This document shows positions 43,491-51,818 of a DNA stretch of 64,000 nt, in pieces. Below the pieces are notes generated by a model that saw nothing but the letters and a program-made list of their open reading frames with translations, had not been told where the DNA came from and ran no database searches. Each line of letters opens with the position of its first letter. Position 1 is the stretch's first letter. The translations under genes and the position numbers were made by a program. Origin of the DNA: Prevotella melaninogenica (GTDB taxonomy: Bacteria; Bacteroidota; Bacteroidia; Bacteroidales; Bacteroidaceae); the NCBI RefSeq assembly GCF_018127925.1, contig NZ_CP072348.1:1776501-1840500 (forward strand). Direction: 5' to 3'.

Positions 43491-43697
43491 ATGAGAAAGA
43501 AACAAGAAAAGAAGGATTATTCTGCACCACGTTGCATGATAATCCAAGTAAGCGAAACCACTTATTTGATGGACACGTCTTACCCCGGTCAGCACAACCC
43601 AGCCCAGTCAGGCGGAACCTTTGGTGATGCCAAGCAGGCTCCAAGCTGGATGTCTGAAAGCGAAGAAGCAACCGAGCATTCTTCATGGGAAGACTAA
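43491..43697 (+). CDS. Small hypothetical protein upstream of the fimbrillin-like gene
   Basis: The 68-aa frame reads M-R-K-K-Q-E-K-K-D-Y-S-A-P-R-C-M-I-I-Q-V and has an acidic C-terminus (W-M-S-E-S-E-E-A-T). Its stop at 43697 lies about 57 nt before the lipoprotein start, so co-transcription is likely. It has a plausible start after an A-rich leader. I do not recognise a family. Confidence 0.55.
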   Translation: MRKKQEKKDYSAPRCMIIQVSETTYLMDTSYPGQHNPAQSGGTFGDAKQAPSWMSESEEATEHSSWED

Positions 43698-43753
43698 CAG
43701 AGAGAGTTATTAACCAAGTAAAGAAAACAAAATCAAAAAAGAAGAAACAGACA

Positions 43754-45310
43754 ATGAAAAAGAAATTATTCAAGACCCGCCTGCTTTCATTCGCAGCTTT
43801 CTGCGGGCTCACATTAGCGTTTGCATCCTGTGCCAATGAAGACGTAGCGCAGAACCCAAACAACACAGATAACGACAAGAACCTGACAACCTTCACAGCA
43901 GGTGACCCAACGACACGCACTTCAATGGAAAGCGACGGCAAGTTCTTTTGGGAAGCAGGCGACAAGATTTGGGTAAAAGATGATAACGGCACATGGAATG
44001 CAAGTAGCAATTCGCCAACAAGCAAGACTGCTTACTTTAAGTTTAAAGTGCCAGGCACTTACACAGCCCACATGTCATACAAAGTTTATTACCCTGGTCA
44101 GAATGGTAATCAAGACCAAGTAACCATCTCTGCAAGCCAGAGTCAATCAGAGCCAAACACAACTACTCACTTTGGCACATCAGGTGACTGTGGTATGGCA
44201 ACAGCAACGCGCATAACAGGTGAGCGTAATTTTAACTTTACGCTCGATCACAAGGCCGCTTACTTGCTCTTCTTACCTCGTACAACCAATACTATCTTAC
44301 AGAATTGTTACTTGACTAAAGTAGAGATAAATTCAGATAACGACATTACCAGTACATATACCCTCGACCCAGTGACAGGCGAACTAACAGGCACTGGTAC
44401 AGGCAAACAGATTACAGTTTCAACAGGTGGTAGCGGAACATACGCTAACGGTTTCCCTTTAACCAACACTTCCACAAGTGCCGCTACAAATGGTGCTTAC
44501 GTTGTTATAAAGCCGGGCACCCATACACTCAAGATACGTTATTGGGTGAAGGACATTGTAACAAACGTGGAGGGAACTATAACCAAGACATTGTCCTCAG
44601 CTACCTACGACCAGAACAAGTATTATAATATCACTGCCAACCTTAATGTAAAGGATTACGATGGCGACCATTATTACATGTGGGATGCTCAGGAACAATA
44701 TTGGAAAGGTCACGAATGGAATCAGGGTGGCAGCCAGCCAACACTTAGTATTTGGTTTCCAGGTGGAACATCTTCCAGCGATTACCCCCAGAACAACAGT
44801 GACCCACGTTACTGGAACGAAAGTGATCTAGGTTACGGCATAAGCAACCCCGCTACTCACACACCATGTAAAGACCTTCCTAACGTAAACGAGATGACGT
44901 GGTACGCTGCTAAGGGTAATCCTCGTTGGGATGCAGACGAGTTATGGACAACTATGGGTCATTTATATAAAGGTGGTATGTGGTTTAAGAAGAAAGCAAA
45001 CATAAGCGGATACAACCCTAACACCGCAGTAGACGGAACCGATTGGCGAACAAATGACAATGGAAATAGCTGGTCCGTATCTCAGACTCTCCCTTCCGCA
45101 GCCGATGCAAACAATTACTTCTACCTGCCCGCCTTGGGTTCCTACAGCTCTGGTTATCTGAATAGCGTTGGCGACAACGGCAGCTATTGGTCGTCGAGTG
45201 CTAGATCGAAGAACAGCGGCGGCGCGAACGGCCTGAGCTTCGACAGTGGTTACGTCAGCGTGGGCCTCGGCAACCGCAGTGAGGGATTCAGGATCGACGG
45301 GTTCGAGTAG
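43754..45310 (+). CDS. Fimbrillin-like (FISUMP-type) lipoprotein with a variable-region-like C-terminus
   Basis: The 518-aa product begins with a lipoprotein signal (L-A-F-A-S-C at residue 26). Residues 40-300 resemble fimbrillin/Mfa-like adhesins of Bacteroidales. The C-terminal ~120 residues resemble the C-type-lectin-like ends of Bacteroidetes FISUMP proteins and of targets of diversity-generating retroelements: L-P-A-L-G ... G-S-Y-W-S-S-S ... G-L-S-F-D-S-G-Y-V ... N-R-S-E-G-F. The last ~42 codons (45184-45307) are GC-rich and full of NNC codons where such proteins often have Asn (AAC): AGC, GGC, GAC, TAC, CTC. It is likely a surface adhesin. The start at 43754 is preferred over 43685, which would hide the signal peptide. 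Confidence 0.78.
   Translation: MKKKLFKTRLLSFAAFCGLTLAFASCANEDVAQNPNNTDNDKNLTTFTAGDPTTRTSMESDGKFFWEAGDKIWVKDDNGTWNASSNSPTSKTAYFKFKVPGTYTAHMSYKVYYPGQNGNQDQVTISASQSQSEPNTTTHFGTSGDCGMATATRITGERNFNFTLDHKAAYLLFLPRTTNTILQNCYLTKVEINSDNDITSTYTLDPVTGELTGTGTGKQITVSTGGSGTYANGFPLTNTSTSAATNGAYVVIKPGTHTLKIRYWVKDIVTNVEGTITKTLSSATYDQNKYYNITANLNVKDYDGDHYYMWDAQEQYWKGHEWNQGGSQPTLSIWFPGGTSSSDYPQNNSDPRYWNESDLGYGISNPATHTPCKDLPNVNEMTWYAAKGNPRWDADELWTTMGHLYKGGMWFKKKANISGYNPNTAVDGTDWRTNDNGNSWSVSQTLPSAADANNYFYLPALGSYSSGYLNSVGDNGSYWSSSARSKNSGGANGLSFDSGYVSVGLGNRSEGFRIDGFE
45184..45310 (+). other. Putative diversified region (VR-like) of the lipoprotein gene
   Basis: This segment starts at TAT TGG TCG TCG and ends at the stop. 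Of the roughly 41 sense codons, over half end in C and most of these are NNC at positions where homologues have Asn or Ser. GC is far above that of the preceding 1.4 kb. No template repeat or reverse transcriptase was found in this window, so any retroelement must lie elsewhere. Confidence 0.5.
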
Positions 45311-45346
45311 TAAAGCCCCGTCCCTCCCCGAAAGGGGAGGGAGCCT
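45311..45346 (+). repeat. REP-like GC-rich hairpin after the fimbrillin-like gene
   Basis: TAAAGCCCCGTCCCTCCCCG and AAAGGGGAGGGAG begin at the base after the TAG stop. It is the same family as at 2657, 5101 and 6076. Confidence 0.7.
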
Positions 45347-45380
45347 AATGGGATAAAGGAGGATGAGAGATAGGAGAAAA

Positions 45381-45556
45381 TCTAACCCATTGGAAGTAAA
45401 TTTCTAACCTGTCAGAAATTTACGGGAAACGGGTTAGCGAGAAATTTCTAACGGGTCGGAAGAAAATTTCTCTACGGTGAGAAATTTACGTACCTACGGT
45501 TGGAAAGAAATTTTTCACAAAGGAAAATTTTCTTCTGACCGTAGAAAAATTTAAAG
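45381..45556. repeat. 22-bp period array (TCTAACGGGTCGGAAG type), eight units
   Basis: Eight consecutive units begin at 45381, 45403, 45425, 45447, 45469, 45491, 45513 and 45535. They share AAATT or TTTC edges with variable centres such as TAACCCATTGGAAG, TAACCTGTCAGAAA and TAACGGGTCGGAAG. Spacing is exactly 22 bp throughout. It fills much of the gap before the HU-like gene. Confidence 0.88.
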
Positions 45557-45796
45557 CCCTCCTTTGTCTCTGAAAATAGATGACTGGAAGTTACAATTTT
45601 CTATAAACGGAAATGCTATTATCTTGAGGACAAAGAAGGTTTCTAACCGGAAAAACAAAGAGAAAAACATTGACACAACAAACTGGATAAAACCTTATTC
45701 AGACGAGAACATGAAAAACGGAGAATAAACCATGGAACAAACCAAGGTGTAAATGCCGTAAAAACTTAAATATTTACTTTTAAAAACAAAACAATT

Positions 45797-46222
45797 ATGA
45801 AGATTAAACTCCAAAAGAAAAAGAATCCGCAGAAGCGGACGGAGGAAAAGTATTATGCTAATCCTGTAAATCTTGGTAAGAAGACCTTGCGAGACATTGC
45901 ACGCGACATTGCGGGGCGTTCTTCGCTCACACGTGGCGATATTGAGAACGTGCTGTCAAACTTTATAGACTGTTTGCCTCATTACCTCCGCGATGGCTTT
46001 AGCGTGCAATTAGGAGAATTTGGCACGATGCGCCTGACACTTTCAAGCGAGGGAGCTGCAACGGAAAAGGCCTTTAAGACCGAGACGATTAAGCCACGCG
46101 TAACGTTTACGCCAGGTGTAGAACTGAAGGCTGCGCTGCGCGAGAACTCGTATGAAACAGTGAAGGAGGAAGAGAAAAAGACGAAAGAAGGTTCTGGTGG
46201 TTCTCTGGGCCCATCGGTTTAA
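45797..46222 (+). CDS. HU-like DNA-binding protein
   Basis: The 141-aa protein resembles the HU-related DNA-binding family of Bacteroidales: L-R-D-I-A-R-D-I-A-G-R-S-S-L-T-R-G-D-I-E, then L-G-E-F-G-T-M-R-L-T-L-S-S-E-G-A in the beta arm region. The C-terminal tail is K/E- and then G/S-rich. These proteins bend DNA and compact the nucleoid. It lies between two 22-bp arrays (45381 and 46344), which is noteworthy but not proof of a link. Confidence 0.85.
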   Translation: MKIKLQKKKNPQKRTEEKYYANPVNLGKKTLRDIARDIAGRSSLTRGDIENVLSNFIDCLPHYLRDGFSVQLGEFGTMRLTLSSEGAATEKAFKTETIKPRVTFTPGVELKAALRENSYETVKEEEKKTKEGSGGSLGPSV

Positions 46223-46343
46223 GTAAGTCTTTTAAGCTCCTCTTCTAAAGTGAAAGTAAGAAGAGCGAGGAAGGCCTTAAGCTAGTTGCTGAAGCGTAAT
46301 GATTCGGAGGCTGTTAGCTAGGTTAAGGATATGGTCGAAAGAG

Positions 46344-46425
46344 TTCGCGAACAAATCGAAAATTGTTCGCGAACTTTTTTAAGATTCTTCGCGAACAAAA
46401 TGGAAATTCTTCGCGAACAATTTTT
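46344..46425. repeat. 22-bp period array (GTTCGCGAAC type), four units
   Basis: TTCGCGAAC recurs with the C at 46346, 46368, 46390 and 46412, exactly 22 bp apart. The centre is the perfect palindrome TTCGCGAA, extended to GTTCGCGAAC in two units. AAATT-like sequence lies between. It is in the 270-bp gap between the convergent HU-like and glpC genes. Confidence 0.9.
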
Positions 46426-46492
46426 TGTGTTTCTTTTGGAAGAGTAATCGTTGGGGGGGCTTACTTGTCTGGAAGTAATCAGTAGAATCTGC

Positions 46493-47749
46493 CTATTCTA
46501 TGCCATTTAACTTCCTTGTTTCCTCAATATCTAAGGCTTCGGCAAGGATAGAGATAGGGTTCTTTACATCATATCCTGTTGACATTTCAATCTGCCATTT
46601 ACAGGTTTCGCAGTCGGTAGTAACGAAGTCTGGGTTTACTTCCTTTATCTGTTTGAAGACTCCAGAACCAATCTGCTGTGAGCGTTCATAGTTCTCTTTC
46701 TTGAATCCGTAAGTACCAGCAATACCGCAACATTGGGAGTCGAGCATTGTAAGCTGTAGTCTCGGAATCATCTTCAGTAGCTCTGTACTATAGATAACCC
46801 AGCCCATCTTCTCCATATGACAAGCTGAATGGTAGGCTGCATGCATCTTGAAGTCCTCACGGAAAGCAAGCTTTACGTCGCCACTTTCTATCAGACGATA
46901 GAGGAAGCGGGTAGCAAGTGTGATGTTCTCTTTGACATCATCAGCCTTTATATCAAGCAGGTGCTCATATTCGTCACGCATGGTAAAGGTGCATGTAGAG
47001 CTTGTTGTGAGGACAATTCGGCTTTCCTTTGCTGCCTTACGAATTGAGTTGATGTTCACTTCTCCCTGCCTGCGCGCTTGATTACTGAGTCCATTGGCTA
47101 TCAATGCGACACCGCAACATTTCTCTTTCTCCAACAAATGGACACCATAACCGACCGCATTCATAATCTTTACGAGGTCTTTGCCCAACTGTGGGAAGTT
47201 ATAATTGACGTAACAGCCGTGGAAGTAGCTTACATGTTTCTTATACTTGTCTTGCTCTTTGGCTGCATTGCGCTTGAACCATGTCTCAAACTTCTGGCTG
47301 CTATAGGCTGGGAAACTACGATGTTTGTCAACACCCATCACGCTGTGGAGCACAGCCTTAACTGGCTTCAGTCCCAAGGTGATGTTGACAATCGGTGCAA
47401 CCATATTCGCCATCGTACCCACGAAGTCGGTATTTGCCAACATTCTATCACGCAGGATAGGTCCATGTGTACTATATTTGATGCGTGAAGCCTGAATGAT
47501 GTCAGCAATGCGAACACCAGAAGGACAGGCAACTTCACAACGTTTACAGTTCAGACACATCTTCAACGCATTGTCAAAGAACTTCTTATCCTTGAGGCGG
47601 TAGCGTTCCAAATCTGGTCCTGAATGTTTCGGTCCGGGATATTCTGGTTCCACAGCAGACACTGGGCAGTAGGCAGTACAGATAGAACACTTTAAGCATT
47701 GTTCCAAGTTATTACCGCTGATATTCTTTAGTTGTATTCCTTCTGGCAT
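46493..47749 (-). CDS. glpC: Anaerobic glycerol-3-phosphate dehydrogenase subunit C
   Basis: GlpC is the iron-sulfur membrane subunit that passes electrons from GlpAB to menaquinone. The 418-aa product has two 4Fe-4S ferredoxin motifs, C-L-K-C-S-I-C-T-A-Y-C-P (about 18-29) and C-L-N-C-K-R-C-E-V-A-C-P (about 65-76). It also has two CCG-type domains (E-K-C-C-G and S-Q-C-C-G). It is the third gene of glpABC, 4 bp after glpB. Confidence 0.94.
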   Translation of the reverse strand: MPEGIQLKNISGNNLEQCLKCSICTAYCPVSAVEPEYPGPKHSGPDLERYRLKDKKFFDNALKMCLNCKRCEVACPSGVRIADIIQASRIKYSTHGPILRDRMLANTDFVGTMANMVAPIVNITLGLKPVKAVLHSVMGVDKHRSFPAYSSQKFETWFKRNAAKEQDKYKKHVSYFHGCYVNYNFPQLGKDLVKIMNAVGYGVHLLEKEKCCGVALIANGLSNQARRQGEVNINSIRKAAKESRIVLTTSSTCTFTMRDEYEHLLDIKADDVKENITLATRFLYRLIESGDVKLAFREDFKMHAAYHSACHMEKMGWVIYSTELLKMIPRLQLTMLDSQCCGIAGTYGFKKENYERSQQIGSGVFKQIKEVNPDFVTTDCETCKWQIEMSTGYDVKNPISILAEALDIEETRKLNGIE

Positions 47750-47753
47750 GACC

Positions 47754-49004
47754 TTATTTCCTTTCTTTTATTGTTTCGGCTACCTGAAGGGCAGTCAAAA
47801 GTGAAACACCAGTACCATCAGCGAGTTTAATGTTATTATGTCCGCTCAAGAGGGAACCAATGACAAAGAGGTTGCTGATAGTTTTTCCGTCTTTTATAGC
47901 GTGGAAGTCTTTGTCTGTCTGCACACCATATTCCATGTAAGGCTGTGCTTCGAACGAGTCTTCCTTTGTCCATTCGCTTCGTGCTTCTGCAGCATCAACA
48001 TCAAGGTTGAATACTGGTTCGAATACGTGTTGATAATTACTCTGCAGTCCGTGGCTCATGAATGAACCCGAAGCGAGGATGAATTCGTCTGCATAAAGTG
48101 TCTCATCAGGGAGGTTTTCGGTTGTGATAGAGATGAGACGGTTACCCTCAAAGACACCATTATTGGCTGTATCATCCACCAATATCGTTCCACCTAAACG
48201 AGTGAAGTGTTGTTTCAAGAGGTGAGTTGTGCGAACGCCCGATACTGATGGAGGAAGGGTTGCGAGAAACTCAATAGGCTTCTTGACCATATTCTTTAGT
48301 TCGTTGAGGCTCTCATTATCGCTGAAACCCAAGACTGCAGGTAGCAAGAGTGCTTCTGCCTCTCCACTGATAGCATTGATACGGTCGGCAACTTTGTGCA
48401 AAGCAACCTTGTCTGACAGTACTTTTGCGATGTTAGTAGCACGCATCTCAGTAGGACTTTTCCTCACATGGCTCAACTCTTCAGTTGTAAAAGACTTCAC
48501 CTGACAAGTCACTCCATTCTTCTTAAGGTTCGCAGCGATGAAGGCTGTGGGTAAATCTAAGAAGCCTTGGATGTTCAAGAGTTCTACACTTTTCCAAGGG
48601 AGGGAGTCTTTCTGCTGGCTTATAGCATAGCCTTCCGTAGTCAACCATGCAGGTTTTGTGGTTCCTAATGGGGTGAAACGATAATGATTCTGTGCGCTAT
48701 CGCCAATCGTTTTTACGCCAGCTTCATTCAATAAAGCCTTTGCCTTATCAGCAAGGAGTGCGATTTTCTCTGTGCCAATCTTCTTGTAAGGATGCTGGTC
48801 GTTCAGTGTTGCAATCGCTTCCAACGGATGTTCAACCACCTTTCCATTGTTATCATAGCCCAGTAAGTCGAACGAACCCGAATTAAAGTGCAGACTACTC
48901 TGTCCCGCTGACACGATGCAAACACGTTTGCCTGCGCTTGCCAGTGTGATACCAGCAGTGAGTCCGCTGAGTCCGCCACCTATTATAATAGTATCGTATC
49001 TCAT
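47754..49004 (-). CDS. glpB: Anaerobic glycerol-3-phosphate dehydrogenase subunit B
   Basis: GlpB is a flavin-binding subunit of the GlpABC complex. The 416-aa product opens with T-I-I-I-G-G-G-L-S-G-L-T-A-G (FAD-binding Rossmann fold) and ends with a second FAD-contact region (N-L-F-V-I-G-S-L-L-S-G-H-N). It lies between glpA and glpC, with 116 nt to glpA and 4 nt to glpC, as in the E. coli operon. Confidence 0.93.
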   Translation of the reverse strand: MRYDTIIIGGGLSGLTAGITLASAGKRVCIVSAGQSSLHFNSGSFDLLGYDNNGKVVEHPLEAIATLNDQHPYKKIGTEKIALLADKAKALLNEAGVKTIGDSAQNHYRFTPLGTTKPAWLTTEGYAISQQKDSLPWKSVELLNIQGFLDLPTAFIAANLKKNGVTCQVKSFTTEELSHVRKSPTEMRATNIAKVLSDKVALHKVADRINAISGEAEALLLPAVLGFSDNESLNELKNMVKKPIEFLATLPPSVSGVRTTHLLKQHFTRLGGTILVDDTANNGVFEGNRLISITTENLPDETLYADEFILASGSFMSHGLQSNYQHVFEPVFNLDVDAAEARSEWTKEDSFEAQPYMEYGVQTDKDFHAIKDGKTISNLFVIGSLLSGHNNIKLADGTGVSLLTALQVAETIKERK

Positions 49005-49120
49005 TGTCGATTGTCTTTGATTGTGATAGATTGTTTGAAATCTTTGGTCTTTATAGAGCCATTTATACGTCTATATGATTTAGACTGATAAGAACTTCTC
49101 TTTCTGTCCAATGTCTTTTA

Positions 49121-50719
49121 TCAGTTGCCCAGTCCTAACAAGCCCTGATAGATAGCTGCAGTGAGCTGTGCTTCGTCAAGTGTGCTACCCCAAGCAACGG
49201 GTTGCATACCTTTCCACCGTTCGTTGATGAAGTCGTGGAGATCGGTTAATGTTTTCTCTGCCTCATCTCCTGCATCACACATTACACCAGCAGCACGACA
49301 AGCACAGAGTTCTCCTTGACAGGTTCCCATGCCCACTCGGGTACGGCGGCGCAGGTTGAGGAGGTCGTGGACGTGCAACTTTTCCATTGCATATTTTACT
49401 TCACCGACACTCACTTCCTCACATTCGCAAACTAAGGAGCGGTCTTCTACGCTTTGAGTGGATATCTCTTGAACACGATAGCCTTGTCTACCTTTAGCCG
49501 CATTGTGTGCTGTTGAATACGTATGATGTTTGCTGTCTGTGTCTTTTCCTTCGCTTCCCGGAAGAGGGCGGTTAGCTGTTTGACAAACAGCTTTTATATC
49601 TAATTTCTTGCAAGCCAAGTCGGTTGCTATTTCAGCCATGAGTCGGTAGGTCATCATCTTACCACCTGTAATCGTGATAAGTCCTGCCAATCCATCTCGT
49701 TTCTCATGGTCTAAGCAGATGATTCCACGGCTGATACTGCGCCCTGATGGGTCATTATCGGCTGCAACAAGTGGTCTAACGCCAGCATAAGCACGTAGGA
49801 TACGAGTTGTCGCAAGGCTCGGAGCAAGTTTCTCTCCCTCCTTTATCAATATGTCTACCTCTTCTTGTGTAATCTTTAGGTCGTCAATTGTGTCATAAGC
49901 TACGCGGTCGCTGGTGGTTCCAATGACGCATACAGCATCGTCTGGAACGAGGATATCAGCGTTTGCAGGCTTACGGCAACGATTGATAACCATGTTGTTA
50001 ACGCGATGACCGAAGATGAGAAGCGTACCTTTCGCAGGAAACATATTAACCTTGATACCTGCCATCTTGACAATGTCATGTCCCCAAATGCCAGCTGCAT
50101 TGATAACGATACGACTGTGAACTTCGCTTTCTTCGCCGGTATGATTATTGCGGAGGCGAACGCCTTCCACACGACCATTGCTTAAAACGAGTCCTACCAC
50201 CTGCTGATAGGTTAGAATATCAGCTCCATGACGACGAGCATCAAGGACATTAGCCGTCGTAAGATGGAAGGGATCAATGGAAGCATCTGGCACTCGCACA
50301 GCGCCAATCAAGTCGGGATTGACTGATGGCTCTATGCGACGCGCTTCTTCAGGTGAAATAATGTTAGCACTTATGCCTGCTTCTTGGCAGGACTCTACGA
50401 ATGTTTTCTGGTATTGTATGTCGTCTTCTGGCAGCGTAATAAACAGTCCATCAGTTGCTTCTATGCAATGATGAGCAATCCGACGGAGTATCATATTCTC
50501 TTTGATGCACTCTGAAGCTGACTCTGGGTCGGTCACTGCATAGCGTGCTCCGCTGTGGAGTAAGCCATGATTGCGACCTGTAGCACCATTGCTGAAGTCA
50601 TATTTCTCTACAAGAAGCACACGCAGCCCACGCATAGCACAGTCGCGTGCAGTGCCTGCGCCTGTAACACCTCCTCCGATGATAATCACATCGTAATCCT
50701 TGTTTAATACTCTGCTCAT
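49121..50719 (-). CDS. glpA: Anaerobic glycerol-3-phosphate dehydrogenase subunit A
   Basis: GlpA is the catalytic flavoprotein that oxidises sn-glycerol 3-phosphate to dihydroxyacetone phosphate without oxygen. The 532-aa product has I-I-I-G-G-G-V-T-G-A-G (about 12-22), the DAO-fold R-N-H-G-L-L-H-S-G-A-R-Y and a C-terminal BFD-type 2Fe-2S domain with C-E-C (about 425) and G-T-C-Q-G-E-L-C. The promoter box lies about 110 bp upstream. A glycerol regulator (GlpR) or glpF/glpK was not found nearby. Confidence 0.95.
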   Translation of the reverse strand: MSRVLNKDYDVIIIGGGVTGAGTARDCAMRGLRVLLVEKYDFSNGATGRNHGLLHSGARYAVTDPESASECIKENMILRRIAHHCIEATDGLFITLPEDDIQYQKTFVESCQEAGISANIISPEEARRIEPSVNPDLIGAVRVPDASIDPFHLTTANVLDARRHGADILTYQQVVGLVLSNGRVEGVRLRNNHTGEESEVHSRIVINAAGIWGHDIVKMAGIKVNMFPAKGTLLIFGHRVNNMVINRCRKPANADILVPDDAVCVIGTTSDRVAYDTIDDLKITQEEVDILIKEGEKLAPSLATTRILRAYAGVRPLVAADNDPSGRSISRGIICLDHEKRDGLAGLITITGGKMMTYRLMAEIATDLACKKLDIKAVCQTANRPLPGSEGKDTDSKHHTYSTAHNAAKGRQGYRVQEISTQSVEDRSLVCECEEVSVGEVKYAMEKLHVHDLLNLRRRTRVGMGTCQGELCACRAAGVMCDAGDEAEKTLTDLHDFINERWKGMQPVAWGSTLDEAQLTAAIYQGLLGLGN

Positions 50720-50825
50720 TGTATAGGTAGTTCTAATCGGTCAAAAGTTATTTGCGAAGTTTCGTAACGAAAGTTTGGTTAAGTGTGCAAGCTGTCGTTC
50801 AAAATCTTTTGTATTTCATTCCGCA

Positions 50826-50834
50826 GCAAAGTTA
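50826..50834 (-). promoter_or_regulatory. glpABC promoter (-7 box)
   Basis: The minus strand reads TAACTTTGC, about 107 bp before the glpA ATG. No operator was identified. Confidence 0.6.
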
Positions 50835-50994
50835 TATAAAATAGATGAAAGTTCCAAAAAGTCTTAACAACTTTTATATCTTTTATTTCGTTTGGAAAGA
50901 TAATCGCTTTCGTTTTATTATCTTTTAGTTTCTTTGTTATGATGTTTTTGCTAAAGCTAAACACTCTTTTCTTCTGATTAAGTTTGTAGATAAT

Positions 50995-51215
50995 GTTTTG
51001 AAAAATCATTACATAATTTCGTGTAAAACATCTATAAGTAAGGATAAAAACACTTGTAAAAAGTGGGTTTGTAACCAACAGGGAATCAGTTAGTTATAAA
51101 GTAGTAAAAGAAAAGGTGCTTAATAAGACTTCAAAAGGGCGTTAGTTGGACTTCAAAAGGGCACCTTTTGCAAGCCTATCGGGCGTCTTTTAGAAGCCAA
51201 AAGAGCATGTATTCA
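50995..51215 (-). repeat. ~580-bp dispersed element, copy 4 (partial)
   Basis: The sequence from AAAATCATTACATAATTTCG to AAGCCAAAAGAGCATGT aligns as the reverse complement of copies 1 and 2 and in the same orientation as copy 3. The 22-bp anchors are at 51140, 51162, 51184 and 51206. Both outer parts of the element are missing or diverged. A 9-bp repeat AATTAGCCT-like block follows at 51252-51305. Confidence 0.72.
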
Positions 51216-51251
51216 AAATCATGATGTGAAAAAATAGGACAAAATAATAAG

Positions 51252-51305
51252 CAATTAGTCCAATTGGACCAATTAGCCTAATTAGCCTAATTAGGCTAAT
51301 TAGGC
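51252..51305. repeat. 9-bp period AATTAGSCT repeat
   Basis: AATT occurs at 51253, 51262, 51271, 51280, 51289 and 51298, exactly 9 bp apart, in CCTAATTAG or GGCTAATTAG contexts. A looser form lies at 33154-33185. It is a simple repeat distinct from the 22-bp arrays. Confidence 0.75.
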
Positions 51306-51456
51306 TAATAGGAATAAGTTGTTTGTAGAGGATAATATCAATATAGTATCTATTTGCATTTCTTGTATAGCTTACAAATGTATTGTAAGCTCTTTTAAAA
51401 CATTCTATAGGTACTACTTATACAATGTTTTGTTTGTCACATATTATATTTTTTAT

Positions 51457-51658
51457 TATCTTTGCAGCATGAAGTTACGAAAAGAGTGTAATTTATTGGA
51501 AATGAGCATTGGGTAATCGCTCATAATAGTAATAGGTTACGAATTAGTTAGTTATCTACTGCATTATTCTTCTGTGCGTTGCGTAACCTTCAAAGAACTC
51601 TTCGTATGCAAAAGTAACAATAAAACGGGAGATTTAGAAATGAATCTCCTGATTTTTT
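51457..51658 (+). ncRNA. Candidate small transcript near the ICE left end
   Basis: A good promoter (TTTG 51433-51436, 20-bp spacer, TATCTTTG 51457-51464) is followed 5 bp later by ATG. It reads a 15-codon frame (M-K-L-R-K-E-C-N-L-L-E-M-S-I-G). A hairpin GGAGATT / AATCTCC with T6 (51628-51658) would end it. The transcript would be about 190 nt. Whether the RNA or the peptide matters is unknown. It contains the candidate att core at 51604. Confidence 0.4.
51604..51618. other. Candidate attachment core of the ICE (inferred)
   Basis: GTATGCAAAAGTAAC (reverse complement GTTACTTTTGCATAC) contains a 9/10 match to the GTANNTTTGC core used by CTnDOT-type elements. It lies between chromosome-like AT-rich DNA and the GC-richer ICE DNA. 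The second copy at the other end would be outside the window, so this is unproven. Confidence 0.3.
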
Positions 51659-51757
51659 CTTCTCACACAAGTTTTTCCGTAAAAGCGATTTTATCCGTCA
51701 GCACACCATCGCCCAAAAAGATTTTGAACGAACGTGTGCCGACTGCCGCATAAGCGG

Positions 51758-51818
51758 AGAAAAGGGCTTTGCCTCACGCCTAAACAATAGTTTAGACTGA
51801 TGAGACAAGGCCCCTTTC
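51758..51818 (-). promoter_or_regulatory. Long imperfect hairpin at the ICE left end
   Basis: AGAAAAGGGCTTTGCCTCA pairs with TGAGACAAGGCCCCTTTC across about 25 nt, with a few G-T pairs, and is followed by TTTTG. A minus-strand promoter box (TACCTTTGCA, 52198-52207) faces it. From 51660 to 52469 I see no convincing gene; open frames there look like chance. Confidence 0.5.

Noticed and set aside
43754-46222. A complete diversity-generating retroelement
   Set aside because: No reverse transcriptase, accessory gene or template repeat was found near the lipoprotein gene. Only a VR-like segment is claimed.
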